From Verrucomicrobiota bacterium (GTDB taxonomy: Bacteria > Verrucomicrobiota > Verrucomicrobiia > Limisphaerales > UBA1100), in NCBI GenBank assembly GCA_028872645.1, contig JAPKDK010000054.1:1-13357 (forward strand): DNA of 13,357 nt, given 5' to 3'. A program made the translations under genes and the position numbers. Below the pieces are notes generated by a model that worked only from the letters and a program-made list of their open reading frames with translations, ran no database searches and was not told the DNA's origin. This document shows, in pieces, positions 6,229 through 12,967 of this stretch (the first letter of the stretch is position 1; each line of letters opens with the position of its first letter).

Positions 6229-7200
6229 TTATTTTGGCGCGGCGGGCGTAGGTTTCATCTCTTTCAGGAAATTGAAGAATTCGGATTTGGTGGAGAGAAT
6301 CAGCAGGTCCTTCTCGGACAGGGTCATCTTATAGGTCTCCATGGTTTTGATAAATTTATAAAACTCCTCGGACTCGGGGCTCTGGGCGTAGGCCTCGGCA
6401 TAAATCTTGGCGGCCTCGGCATCCGCCCGGCCTTGGATTTCCATTTCGGAGCGGGTGGCGTTGGAGTCAATTGAATCCAACAGCCGCAGCTTTTTACCTT
6501 CAATCTCAGCGGCATCTCCAAGACCTTTGGACCGGAACCCCTCGGCGATCTTTTTCCGCTCAGCAATCATGCGCTTGAAAATTTCCGATTGCACTTGGGG
6601 GGCATAGTTGATGCGTTTGAATTGAAAATCGAGCAGTTCAATCCCGTACTCATTCATCTTCACCTTGGCTTCGGACTGAATGCCGACACTGATTTTATCG
6701 CGCCCAATCTCGAATTTCAGCAATTGCTCATTTATTTGTTTAGGGTCGGAGCGCACCACCTCCACCAAGTCGTGCCTGGAGACGGCGTTTCTTGTGGCAC
6801 TATTGAGGATGTCATCCAGCCGCGACTGGGCGTAGACCTCGTCCTTCACCTTCCTAAAGAAAACGATGGGATCGGAAATTTTCCATCGGGCATAGGTGTC
6901 GATGGCAATGAACCGCTTGTCCTTGGTGGTGACTTCAATGCGCGGACCGTCCCAATCCAGGATTCGTTTTTCGAACCGCCGCTCCTTGTCCACAAACGGC
7001 ATCTTAAAATGCAGGCCAGCCGTTTTAATGTATGGTTTCTCTTCCTGCTCGGTTTGATTCCCGTCCAGATCCGACAGGCCCTGAATTTTTCCAAACCGGG
7101 TAATAAACGCCTGTTCCCCTTCGGTCACAACATACGTCGATGAATACAGCCCGATAATGGCCAGCAAAACCAATACGGCTAAAGTAATCTGAGATTTCAT
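6229..7200 (-). CDS. hflC: HflC, SPFH-domain subunit of the HflKC protease modulator
   Basis: The 323 residues start with an N-terminal membrane anchor (about 5-24). The SPFH/Band 7 domain begins at YVVTEGEQAFITRFGKI (23-39) and continues through the LHFKMPFVDK and YARWKISDP blocks. A charged helical region with the repeated-Ala/Glu feature GRADAEAAKIYAEAY follows. The C-terminal SEFFNFLKEM segment is typical of HflC. Length is close to E. coli HflC (334). HflC pairs with HflK in the inner membrane as a large periplasm-facing cage around FtsH and limits its proteolysis (family knowledge). A hydrophilic insertion, LSDLDGNQTEQEEKPYIK (about 42-59), lies before the LHFK block compared with the E. 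coli protein. Four bases separate it from the hflK stop. No ftsH gene is in the window. Confidence 0.95.
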   Translation of the reverse strand: MKSQITLAVLVLLAIIGLYSSTYVVTEGEQAFITRFGKIQGLSDLDGNQTEQEEKPYIKTAGLHFKMPFVDKERRFEKRILDWDGPRIEVTTKDKRFIAIDTYARWKISDPIVFFRKVKDEVYAQSRLDDILNSATRNAVSRHDLVEVVRSDPKQINEQLLKFEIGRDKISVGIQSEAKVKMNEYGIELLDFQFKRINYAPQVQSEIFKRMIAERKKIAEGFRSKGLGDAAEIEGKKLRLLDSIDSNATRSEMEIQGRADAEAAKIYAEAYAQSPESEEFYKFIKTMETYKMTLSEKDLLILSTKSEFFNFLKEMKPTPAAPK

Positions 7201-7204
7201 TTAT

Positions 7205-8194
7205 TTACCTTTCGCGATCCACATTCAGCAATGGCAACACACCATTGGCGTTCTCATCGATGATGATCTTTCGATCCACCGCCTGATAAATGTCCGACAT
7301 CGTTTCCAAATAGATTCGTTGCCGGGTGATATTCGGGGAATTTTGATACTCTTCGAAGACCTGCGAAAACCGGCTGGCCGCGCCCATGGCTTCATTGACC
7401 CGCTTCACCGCATATCCCTCAGCCGCCTCGACGGTTCTCAAGGCGGTGCCCCGTGCCTTGGGTATCTCACGTTCAACGGACGCCTCGGCATTCAGGATGG
7501 TAGTTTTCATTTCCTGTTCAGCCTGGTTCACCTCATTGTAGGCTGGCTTCACCTGTTCCGGCACAACCACCGTTTGCAGGATCACCTGATCCACCGTGAT
7601 ACCCAAAGAATATTCATCGGCCAGAACCCTCAATTTATCCAACGCCTTGTTCTGAAACTCATCCTTGCCAGTGGTCAACACCTCATCGATGGTGCGATCG
7701 CCCACGACTTCCCGCATCACCGCCTCGTTCATATCCCGAAACGTCTGTTCCACATCCCGAACTTTGAACAGGTACGTTTCCGGATCCGTGATGGTGTACT
7801 GGGTGACCCATTCAATATTGGCCACATTCAGGCCGCCAGTGAGCATCAGCGATTCATGGGCGAGATCCTGGCCGGAGTGCTGAGCTGGCGCATACTCCGT
7901 CGCGCTTTCGTCCGGGACACTGCGGAAGCCAAACTCGAGCTTCTGCTGGCGCAGCACTTCAACTTTATATTCCTGATCCATAAAAAACGGCAGCTTGAAA
8001 TGAAGACCTTGGCCCACATCCCGATTCACTTGGCCGAACCTCAGCACCACCGCCCGCTCCTCGGGATCCACCGTAAACACGCTGCTGTATCCGGTGAACC
8101 CCACGGCGAGGATGCCGACCACAATTTTCATTACCCCCTTGTATTGCGATAAGTCGATATTTTCCAACTCATTGAGAAAATCATTCTGGTTCAT
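7205..8194 (-). CDS. hflK: HflK, SPFH-domain subunit of the HflKC protease modulator
   Basis: The 329-residue protein has a short cytoplasmic head, a membrane helix at about 21-40, and an SPFH domain starting TVDPEERAVVLRFGQV (41-56) with the GLHFKLPF block (63-70). A coiled helical part has QAEQEMKTTILNAEA and RTVEAAEGYAVKRV. The C terminus NITRQRIYLETMSDIY with VLPLLNVDRER matches the end of E. coli HflK. It is about 90 residues shorter than E. coli HflK (419) because the Gly/Pro-rich N-terminal extension is missing. A segment of about 92-120 after LEFGFR is a loop typical of non-proteobacterial members. An in-frame TAA 12 bases upstream makes ATG 8194 the first possible start. It is the first gene of the minus-strand unit with hflC. 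Confidence 0.95.
   Translation of the reverse strand: MNQNDFLNELENIDLSQYKGVMKIVVGILAVGFTGYSSVFTVDPEERAVVLRFGQVNRDVGQGLHFKLPFFMDQEYKVEVLRQQKLEFGFRSVPDESATEYAPAQHSGQDLAHESLMLTGGLNVANIEWVTQYTITDPETYLFKVRDVEQTFRDMNEAVMREVVGDRTIDEVLTTGKDEFQNKALDKLRVLADEYSLGITVDQVILQTVVVPEQVKPAYNEVNQAEQEMKTTILNAEASVEREIPKARGTALRTVEAAEGYAVKRVNEAMGAASRFSQVFEEYQNSPNITRQRIYLETMSDIYQAVDRKIIIDENANGVLPLLNVDRER
7208..7212 (-). promoter_or_regulatory. Shine-Dalgarno sequence of hflC
   Basis: AAAGG on the minus strand lies seven bases before the hflC ATG at 7200, inside the last codons of hflK. It supports the annotated start and independent initiation on hflC in addition to coupling. Confidence 0.45.
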
Positions 8195-8238
8195 AATGGG
8201 AATTTATTAACTGATTCTGACGCCCTAACCTCCTGCGC

Positions 8239-8269
8239 GCTATAGTCACGAAAAACCCTACCCAGTCAA
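8239..8269 (-). promoter_or_regulatory. Candidate sigma-70-like promoter for hflK
   Basis: On the minus strand, TTGACT (8269-8264) matches five of six consensus -35 bases. TATAGC (8244-8239) matches the first four -10 bases. The 19-base spacer is longer than ideal. Transcription would begin near 8232, about 38 bases before the hflK start. The gap of 119 bases between the preceding gene and hflK is the widest break along this strand, which also argues for a promoter here. Confidence 0.35.
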
Positions 8270-8313
8270 GTGGAAGTAACCGGACTTATCCACCATGAAA
8301 AAAACAAACCCCC

Positions 8314-9369
8314 TTATTTATTTTCCCATTTTTTGGTCAGGGTTTTCCAATCGGGTTTATCGAGTCGCCAAACGTTCTCCAATTCCGGACACAATCGGAC
8401 GACCTCCGCGAACATATCCGCAATCGCCTCGCCGATCTGCCACAGCGCATGCCGGAAATTCGCTTTCTTCGCCAGTGTCAACATCTCCGGATATTTCAAG
8501 CCCGTCGCCACCTTGCTCAAGGCCGGGTCGCACTGAAGACCGGCGGCGGTTTTGCGCAGCGCCAGTTGCTTGAGGATGCGCCCATTGCGGATGCGTTGAT
8601 ACCGCCGGTTGACCGCCATCACCTCCAGCAGGAGCAGTTGCCGCATCGGCTCCCAGCCACGCTTGGCTGCTTTCGCCAGTTCGCCGCGCGCGGGGGCCAC
8701 CCGCATGTAATGCGTTTGCAGCGGCTCGATGGAGCTGTCCACCAAATCGCTCAACAGCGCCGGCCAATCAAGATTCAACTCTTTGACGCCGATTTCATGG
8801 AAGGTCACCAAATCCTGAATGGGCCGATTCGCCGGCGTGTATTTTCCATCGAGCAAATGCAGGTCCAAGCCGGGAGCGACCGATTTTATCAAGCCATCGC
8901 CGATCACGTGCGTCATCCAGCCCAGTGCATACGCCAACTGGCGCTCGCCCGGCCCGTGGAGTTGGCGGGCATCCTTCAACACCGCCGCAAAATATTCGGG
9001 TAACTTTTCCCACGGCACCGCCAGCGGCTTGTCCCTCGCCGCCCAGCCGAAGGCGAGATGTGCTCGGCCATAAAACAGGTCGTGAATTTGACGCGGCGAA
9101 AAAACTTCGCGGCCGACCTTGAGTTCCCATCGCTTCACCGCCCCACCGGTCAACGGGCTCTTCGTCAACCGCTGCGCCCCGTAGCCCACCGGCGAATCGG
9201 TGTCCAAGCAAATCGCCGCCGGCACCGTGCCCACGTCAGCGCCCAAGTACGCGCCGCACAAATAACTGGGCAAATGGCGCGCCGCAATCCAGGCCACCGG
9301 CAGCCCGCGCTCCGCCGCCGCCCGCGCCCCCAGCAGGGCGTACATCGTGTGACCGATTATCCCGCTCAT
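8314..9369 (-). CDS. Zinc-dependent phospholipase C-like protein
   Basis: The product has 351 residues and no signal peptide or obvious membrane segment, so it is probably cytoplasmic. Early blocks GHTMYALLGARAA (6-18) and LPSYLCGAYLGADVGT (33-48), then YGRAHLAFGWA (100-110) and ALGWMTHVIGDG (148-159), resemble the all-helical zinc-dependent phospholipase C/S1-P1-type fold. Conserved His and Asp residues bind metals in that fold; candidates here are His7, Asp45, His104, His154 and Asp158. The C-terminal half, about 200-351, is helical and carries no motif I recognise. The family assignment rests on motif resemblance, and enzymatic activity is not shown. It starts 9 bases after the preceding hydrolase stop and is the last gene of the DUF1028-hydrolase series. 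Confidence 0.55.
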   Translation of the reverse strand: MSGIIGHTMYALLGARAAAERGLPVAWIAARHLPSYLCGAYLGADVGTVPAAICLDTDSPVGYGAQRLTKSPLTGGAVKRWELKVGREVFSPRQIHDLFYGRAHLAFGWAARDKPLAVPWEKLPEYFAAVLKDARQLHGPGERQLAYALGWMTHVIGDGLIKSVAPGLDLHLLDGKYTPANRPIQDLVTFHEIGVKELNLDWPALLSDLVDSSIEPLQTHYMRVAPARGELAKAAKRGWEPMRQLLLLEVMAVNRRYQRIRNGRILKQLALRKTAAGLQCDPALSKVATGLKYPEMLTLAKKANFRHALWQIGEAIADMFAEVVRLCPELENVWRLDKPDWKTLTKKWENK

Positions 9370-9378
9370 GGAAAATGA

Positions 9379-10551
9379 TTACTTGAACGAAACACGCGAG
9401 CCCGGCTTCAGCGCGTGCTTCGGCATGTCCGCGAGCGTCTTGAAGTTGCGCATCGTGTCCACTGGCTCGAGGGTATTTTTGCCTTCGTCGTAAACGCCAG
9501 TTTTTTTGTTGAGCACTTCGCTCGCGTTCAGCCCGAGATGCTTGACCATGAAGGGATACATCGCCTGCCGCTTGGAGAGTTGATAGCCGTGGCCTTCCTT
9601 CGCGAAGTGGGTGTTCTCCGCCTGGGCCTCGGCGCCGTAGTATTTGTAAATGGATTGGATGAATGGGTGCTCGACCTTCGGCGTGTTTTTCGTCCAGTCA
9701 CCGCCGACGGAAATTAACTTCAACGGGCGCGGTGCCGCCAGCGCGGCGATCTCGGCGTTGTTGGTTTCCAGCTTAGTGGTTTTGTGAATGGGCATCCCGC
9801 TTTCGCAATGGCAGCCGCCGAAAAAATGCGCGGACACCATCACCACCGGCACGCTCACCGCCACACGCTTGTCAATCGCCGTCAGCAAAAACGTTTGCGT
9901 GCCGCCGCCGGAACAGCCGGTGACGCCAAGTCGTTTCTTATCCACTCCCGGAAGGCTTTCCAAAAAATCCAGCGCGCGAATGCTGCTCCACGTTTGCAGC
10001 GTAAGCGCCTGCGGATGTTTGTGTTTCCAGCCGAGATACTCCGAATCGCCGAAGCCGATCATGTCGTACGAAAACACCACCGCGCCCATCCGCGCCAGCG
10101 TCGCACAACGATGCTGCTGATCGGGCCGCAGTCGCCCACCCGCGGGCCCGCGCGCATGGCCGTGCGGGCAAAGAATGCCGGGGCGTTTGCCTTTGGGGCC
10201 CAGCGGTCGGTATAAATTTCCGTAAACAAAATAACCGGGCCGTGCCTCGAAGGTGGCGGCTTCCACGGTGTAGCCGTTATACGTGCGTTTGTTTTTGATG
10301 ATGGCCTTTAGCGGCGTGCGCTTGGGAAATGGGTTGAGCTTTGCGCCGGTGAGAATTTGCTGCCGCACCGCTGCCGCGCGCACTTTCCATTGCGCGAAAT
10401 TCCGGTGAGTGGCGCGCAGGCGCTTGAGCTGCTCCACCGCTTCGGCCTCAGTTTGGTATTGGCCAACGCACAAGGTGACCTTGGCTTTGGGAGATTCCGC
10501 GCGGGTGGTGAAAAAGGAAACAAAACAGAGAAAAATAATAAGGCGGTTCAT
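9379..10551 (-). CDS. Secreted alpha/beta hydrolase, acetylxylan-esterase-like
   Basis: From ATG 10551 the protein has 390 residues and a clear Sec signal (MNRLIIFLCFVSFFTTRAES). A TTG farther upstream, at 10587, would spoil the signal, so it is rejected. The fold is a serine hydrolase. It has an oxyanion-side block LCPHGHARGPAGG (127-139), SYDMIGFGDSEY (161-172), a nucleophile elbow GVTGCSGGGTQ (209-219) with Ser214, a candidate Asp285 in ISVGGDWT, and His321 in KEGHGYQL. Related secreted esterases remove acetyl groups from xylan or other polysaccharides in this phylum; the substrate here is unproven. A Cys/His cluster, GGCHCESG (245-252), sits after the nucleophile strand and is unusual. 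It follows DUF1028 by 39 bases. Confidence 0.8.
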   Translation of the reverse strand: MNRLIIFLCFVSFFTTRAESPKAKVTLCVGQYQTEAEAVEQLKRLRATHRNFAQWKVRAAAVRQQILTGAKLNPFPKRTPLKAIIKNKRTYNGYTVEAATFEARPGYFVYGNLYRPLGPKGKRPGILCPHGHARGPAGGRLRPDQQHRCATLARMGAVVFSYDMIGFGDSEYLGWKHKHPQALTLQTWSSIRALDFLESLPGVDKKRLGVTGCSGGGTQTFLLTAIDKRVAVSVPVVMVSAHFFGGCHCESGMPIHKTTKLETNNAEIAALAAPRPLKLISVGGDWTKNTPKVEHPFIQSIYKYYGAEAQAENTHFAKEGHGYQLSKRQAMYPFMVKHLGLNASEVLNKKTGVYDEGKNTLEPVDTMRNFKTLADMPKHALKPGSRVSFK

Positions 10552-10590
10552 AGGGAAAAGATTGGCAGATGCGACCCCAGCGCGCAACGG

Positions 10591-11355
10591 CTATTCCTTC
10601 TTTTTTGGCGGCTTCGGACGGGCCAAATGTCGGCCACGGAAAAATGATTTGTGCAGCTTGAGAAGGCGGCCAAGTTCTTGGATGGGCGTTTTATGATCGG
10701 CCACGCGGAGGTCAATGTAGCGATCGTTGGCACCTCTGTAACCGCCTTTCTCCCGCACCACCAGCAGGGCCGACGATTGCCGACCACGCTTGTCGCCGCC
10801 CGCCGCCTGCGCCGCTTCCAGCGCGGCCACGAGCCAATCGGCCAGTTCGGTGTTGGGCTGCTTGCGCGCTTTCTCGAACGCCGCCGCCATATCTTTCACC
10901 ACCGCGTCGCTAGCTAGAAGGTTTCCCTGCGCGGCAAAGTTTTTTCCCGTCACGTGCCCCGCCCAATCCATACAGCGTTTGCCGGTGAAACTCGCCGCGC
11001 GGCCCTTGGCGTCCACGATGCCCAGTTGGCGAAACTCACGCCGCGCGTCGGTCGCGGTCAAGGCCTTCACCACTTCAGCTGGGGATTTGCCCTTGGCCAA
11101 CGACGCCAGCCCATCGGGCCCGTATTCGATATTCGCCCACGATTGGGTGGCCACCGCCCCCACGCCCGCCTTCGCCCACGGCACCACCGAACCCACACTA
11201 AAAAATTTGCTTTGCACCGCCACCCCTAATTCCCCCGTGGCGGGATCAAAAGCGACGATTGAAAAAGTGGCAATCGGTTTGTCGGCGGCATTTATTTTCA
11301 CGCAACTGACATAAAGGGCGCAGAAAACACAAAGGAGACGGGGAATGCGGTGCAT
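10591..11355 (-). CDS. DUF1028 family protein (Ntn-hydrolase-like), secreted
   Basis: The product has 254 residues with a signal peptide (about 1-24, ending INAAD). Full-length DUF1028 follows, beginning IATFSIVAFDPATGELGVAV (28-47). GVGAVATQSWANIEYG (64-79), RQLGIVDAKGRAASFTG, WAGHVTGKNFAAQGN, AGGDKRGRQS and RYIDLRVADHKTPIQEL follow in the order expected of the family. DUF1028 proteins have an N-terminal-nucleophile-hydrolase-like fold, but their reaction is not settled. There is no C-terminal peptidoglycan-binding domain, which some members carry; the chain ends in a basic PKPPKKKE tail. It is the first gene of the minus-strand hydrolase series and diverges from the dehydrogenase gene across 77 bases. 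I see no convincing promoter in that gap. Confidence 0.93.
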   Translation of the reverse strand: MHRIPRLLCVFCALYVSCVKINAADKPIATFSIVAFDPATGELGVAVQSKFFSVGSVVPWAKAGVGAVATQSWANIEYGPDGLASLAKGKSPAEVVKALTATDARREFRQLGIVDAKGRAASFTGKRCMDWAGHVTGKNFAAQGNLLASDAVVKDMAAAFEKARKQPNTELADWLVAALEAAQAAGGDKRGRQSSALLVVREKGGYRGANDRYIDLRVADHKTPIQELGRLLKLHKSFFRGRHLARPKPPKKKE

Positions 11356-11432
11356 TCGGGGAGGGTAACGGGTTGGGCGACTTTGAAAAGAAATTTGCTA
11401 ACCGGCACCGAGGCGGTACAACTGGCGCAGGC

Positions 11433-12212
11433 ATGAATACTTCTCTCAAGGACAAATGGATTTTCATCACTGGCGCGTCGGCGGGATTTGGCGCGGAAGG
11501 GGCACGGCACTTTGCGCGCGAGGGGGCGAATGTCGTCCTTGGCGCGCGGCGGGTGGATCGGCTGAAATCCGTGGCCACCGAATGTGAACAGTCGGGCGCG
11601 GCCTCGGCGCATTTTTATGAACTGGATGTCGCTTGCACCAAGAGCGTTAATACCTTCGTCGATTGGCTGAAGGAGCTGACGCCGCGGCTCGATGTGCTGG
11701 TGAACAATGCCGGCGGCGCGCACGGGATGGACACGGTGGCCGACGGCAAGGACGCCGATTGGGAAGCAATGGTGCAGTCGAACTTCCTCGGGCTGATGCG
11801 CGTGACGCGCGCGTGTTTGCCGTTGATGGTGGACAACCCCGGGAGCACCATCATCAACATCGGCTCCATCGCCGGCCGCGTGGCATACGAGTATGGCTCG
11901 GTGTATTGCGGCGTGAAAGCGGCGGAAAAATCCATCACCCAAACATTGCGACTGGAACTCAACGGCACCGGCGTGCGCGTGGGTACGCTCGACCCCGGCC
12001 TCGCCTTGACGGAATTTTCCGTGGTGCGCTTCAAGGGCGACGAGGAAAAGGCCGGGCTGCCATATGTCGGGCTCGACCCGCTCGTCGCCGAAGACATCGC
12101 CGAGGCAATGGTGTGGATGGCCACGCGCCCGCCGCACGTGTGCATCGATGAGATATTAATCAAGTGCACCGCGCAAGCCGCCATCCACAAGACGCATCGC
12201 GAGACGAGTTAG
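11433..12212 (+). CDS. Short-chain dehydrogenase/reductase, YdfG-like
   Basis: From ATG 11433 the protein has 259 residues. An upstream in-frame ATG at 11373 adds 20 residues without family similarity, so it is not used. The Rossmann motif is TGASAGFG (13-20), then NNAG (91-94), with catalytic Asn117, Ser145, Tyr158 and Lys162 (YCGVK). The C-terminal part LTEFSVVRFKGDEEKA closely matches the E. coli YdfG type (NADP-dependent 3-hydroxy acid/serine dehydrogenase). The Arg pair 39-40 after the second beta strand suggests NADP(H) preference. The substrate is inferred only from the family. It is a single-gene unit, divergent from DUF1028 and convergent with the SGNH gene, whose stop codon lies 4 bases beyond its own. 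Confidence 0.9.
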   Translation: MNTSLKDKWIFITGASAGFGAEGARHFAREGANVVLGARRVDRLKSVATECEQSGAASAHFYELDVACTKSVNTFVDWLKELTPRLDVLVNNAGGAHGMDTVADGKDADWEAMVQSNFLGLMRVTRACLPLMVDNPGSTIINIGSIAGRVAYEYGSVYCGVKAAEKSITQTLRLELNGTGVRVGTLDPGLALTEFSVVRFKGDEEKAGLPYVGLDPLVAEDIAEAMVWMATRPPHVCIDEILIKCTAQAAIHKTHRETS

Positions 12213-12216
12213 CATT

Positions 12217-12243
12217 TTACTTGGAAGTCCCAAGTAATTTTTT
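12217..12243 (+). terminator. Rho-independent terminator of the dehydrogenase gene
   Basis: The sequence ttacttgg (12217-12224), a 5-base loop and ccaagtaa (12230-12237) make a perfect 8-bp stem, followed directly by six Ts (12238-12243). It starts 5 bases after the dehydrogenase stop. The whole element lies inside the 3' coding end of the opposing SGNH gene, whose TAA is the first three bases of the stem. On the minus strand the stem is preceded by As and not followed by Ts, so it acts for the plus strand. Confidence 0.75.
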
Positions 12244-12966
12244 CATGGCCGCGGCATAGCGCTTGCCGAGTTGGCGATAGCCAGCGGCGTTGAAGTGGAC
12301 GACGTCGCCCTTGTCGCCGAGGCCCTCGGCGGTGACCCACGCGGTGTGCGGCACCTTGCCCGGCAACGCCTTGAGCGCGGCGTCGACGGTGGGTTTGAAT
12401 TTTGCTGTCTTGAAAAACCGACCCATCTCGCCGACTACGACGGGGATGTTTTTATCACCCAAATCCTTTCTCCACGCGGCAATCATCGCGTGCAGTTGCT
12501 GCTCATAAATTTTCGCGGTGGCTTCCTTGCCGGAATCGTTTTCGCCCTGATGCCAGAGGATGCCCTTGAGAACGCCGTTTTTTTGCGCGATCTTGGCGCG
12601 TTTTAACGCGGCCTTGTAGAGGTCGCCGTTTTGCTGCCAACGGCGGATGGGCGTGCCGCCGACGGCGCAGGGGATGAGGCCAATTTTAATTTTTGGATTC
12701 GCCTTGGCCATCTCAATGCCAAAGGTGCGACCGAGGCTGACGCCGGCAATTTTTTTGTCGAACGAAATGGGATCGACAGCGGACACCCACTCGTTGGCCT
12801 TGTTCAGCATCAGCACGCGCGGCACGACCACCTTGTCCTGCAACTCCACTTTTCCTCGTCCAGCCATATTCGACTGGCCAATCAAGAGATAGAGATGAAA
12901 ATCCGCATCAGCAGCCGGCAATATTCCGGCGACGAATGCGAACAATGAAAGGAATATACGACGCAT
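12217..12966 (-). CDS. Secreted SGNH-type acetylesterase (sialate O-acetylesterase/DUF303 domain)
   Basis: From ATG 12966 the product has 249 residues with a signal peptide (MRRIFLSLFAFVAGILPAAD). SGNH blocks are visible. LLIGQSNMAGRG (28-38) carries nucleophile Ser32, AVGGT (101-105) has the oxyanion Gly, LWHQGEND (137-144) is the typical carbohydrate-esterase block III, and the D-x-x-H pair is DVVH (Asp221/His224). This matches the small DUF303/SASA carbohydrate-esterase type that removes O-acetyl groups from sugars. The ATG is one base after the stop of the upstream sialate O-acetylesterase gene, so translation is coupled and the pair works together. A start farther upstream, inside the neighbour, would place 16 residues before the signal and is rejected. 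Confidence 0.9.
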   Translation of the reverse strand: MRRIFLSLFAFVAGILPAADADFHLYLLIGQSNMAGRGKVELQDKVVVPRVLMLNKANEWVSAVDPISFDKKIAGVSLGRTFGIEMAKANPKIKIGLIPCAVGGTPIRRWQQNGDLYKAALKRAKIAQKNGVLKGILWHQGENDSGKEATAKIYEQQLHAMIAAWRKDLGDKNIPVVVGEMGRFFKTAKFKPTVDAALKALPGKVPHTAWVTAEGLGDKGDVVHFNAAGYRQLGKRYAAAMKKLLGTSK

Positions 12967-12967
12967 C

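Noticed and set aside
7319..8152. 277-codon open frame on the plus strand opposite hflK
   Set aside because: It lies entirely within hflK, whose protein is clearly conserved; the His- and Arg-rich antisense translation resembles no family and is a compositional shadow.
8294..8313. ATG followed by an A-run at 8294 as a plus-strand gene start
   Set aside because: The frame continues as an antisense shadow of the phospholipase-like gene and has no ribosome-binding sequence or family similarity.
8449..9003. 184-codon open frame on the plus strand opposite the phospholipase-like gene
   Set aside because: It has no domain, and the minus-strand reading has family motifs and tight spacing with its neighbour.
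11298..12137. 279-codon open frame on the minus strand opposite the dehydrogenase
   Set aside because: The opposite strand encodes a complete YdfG-like enzyme with all catalytic residues; this frame is a high-GC shadow.
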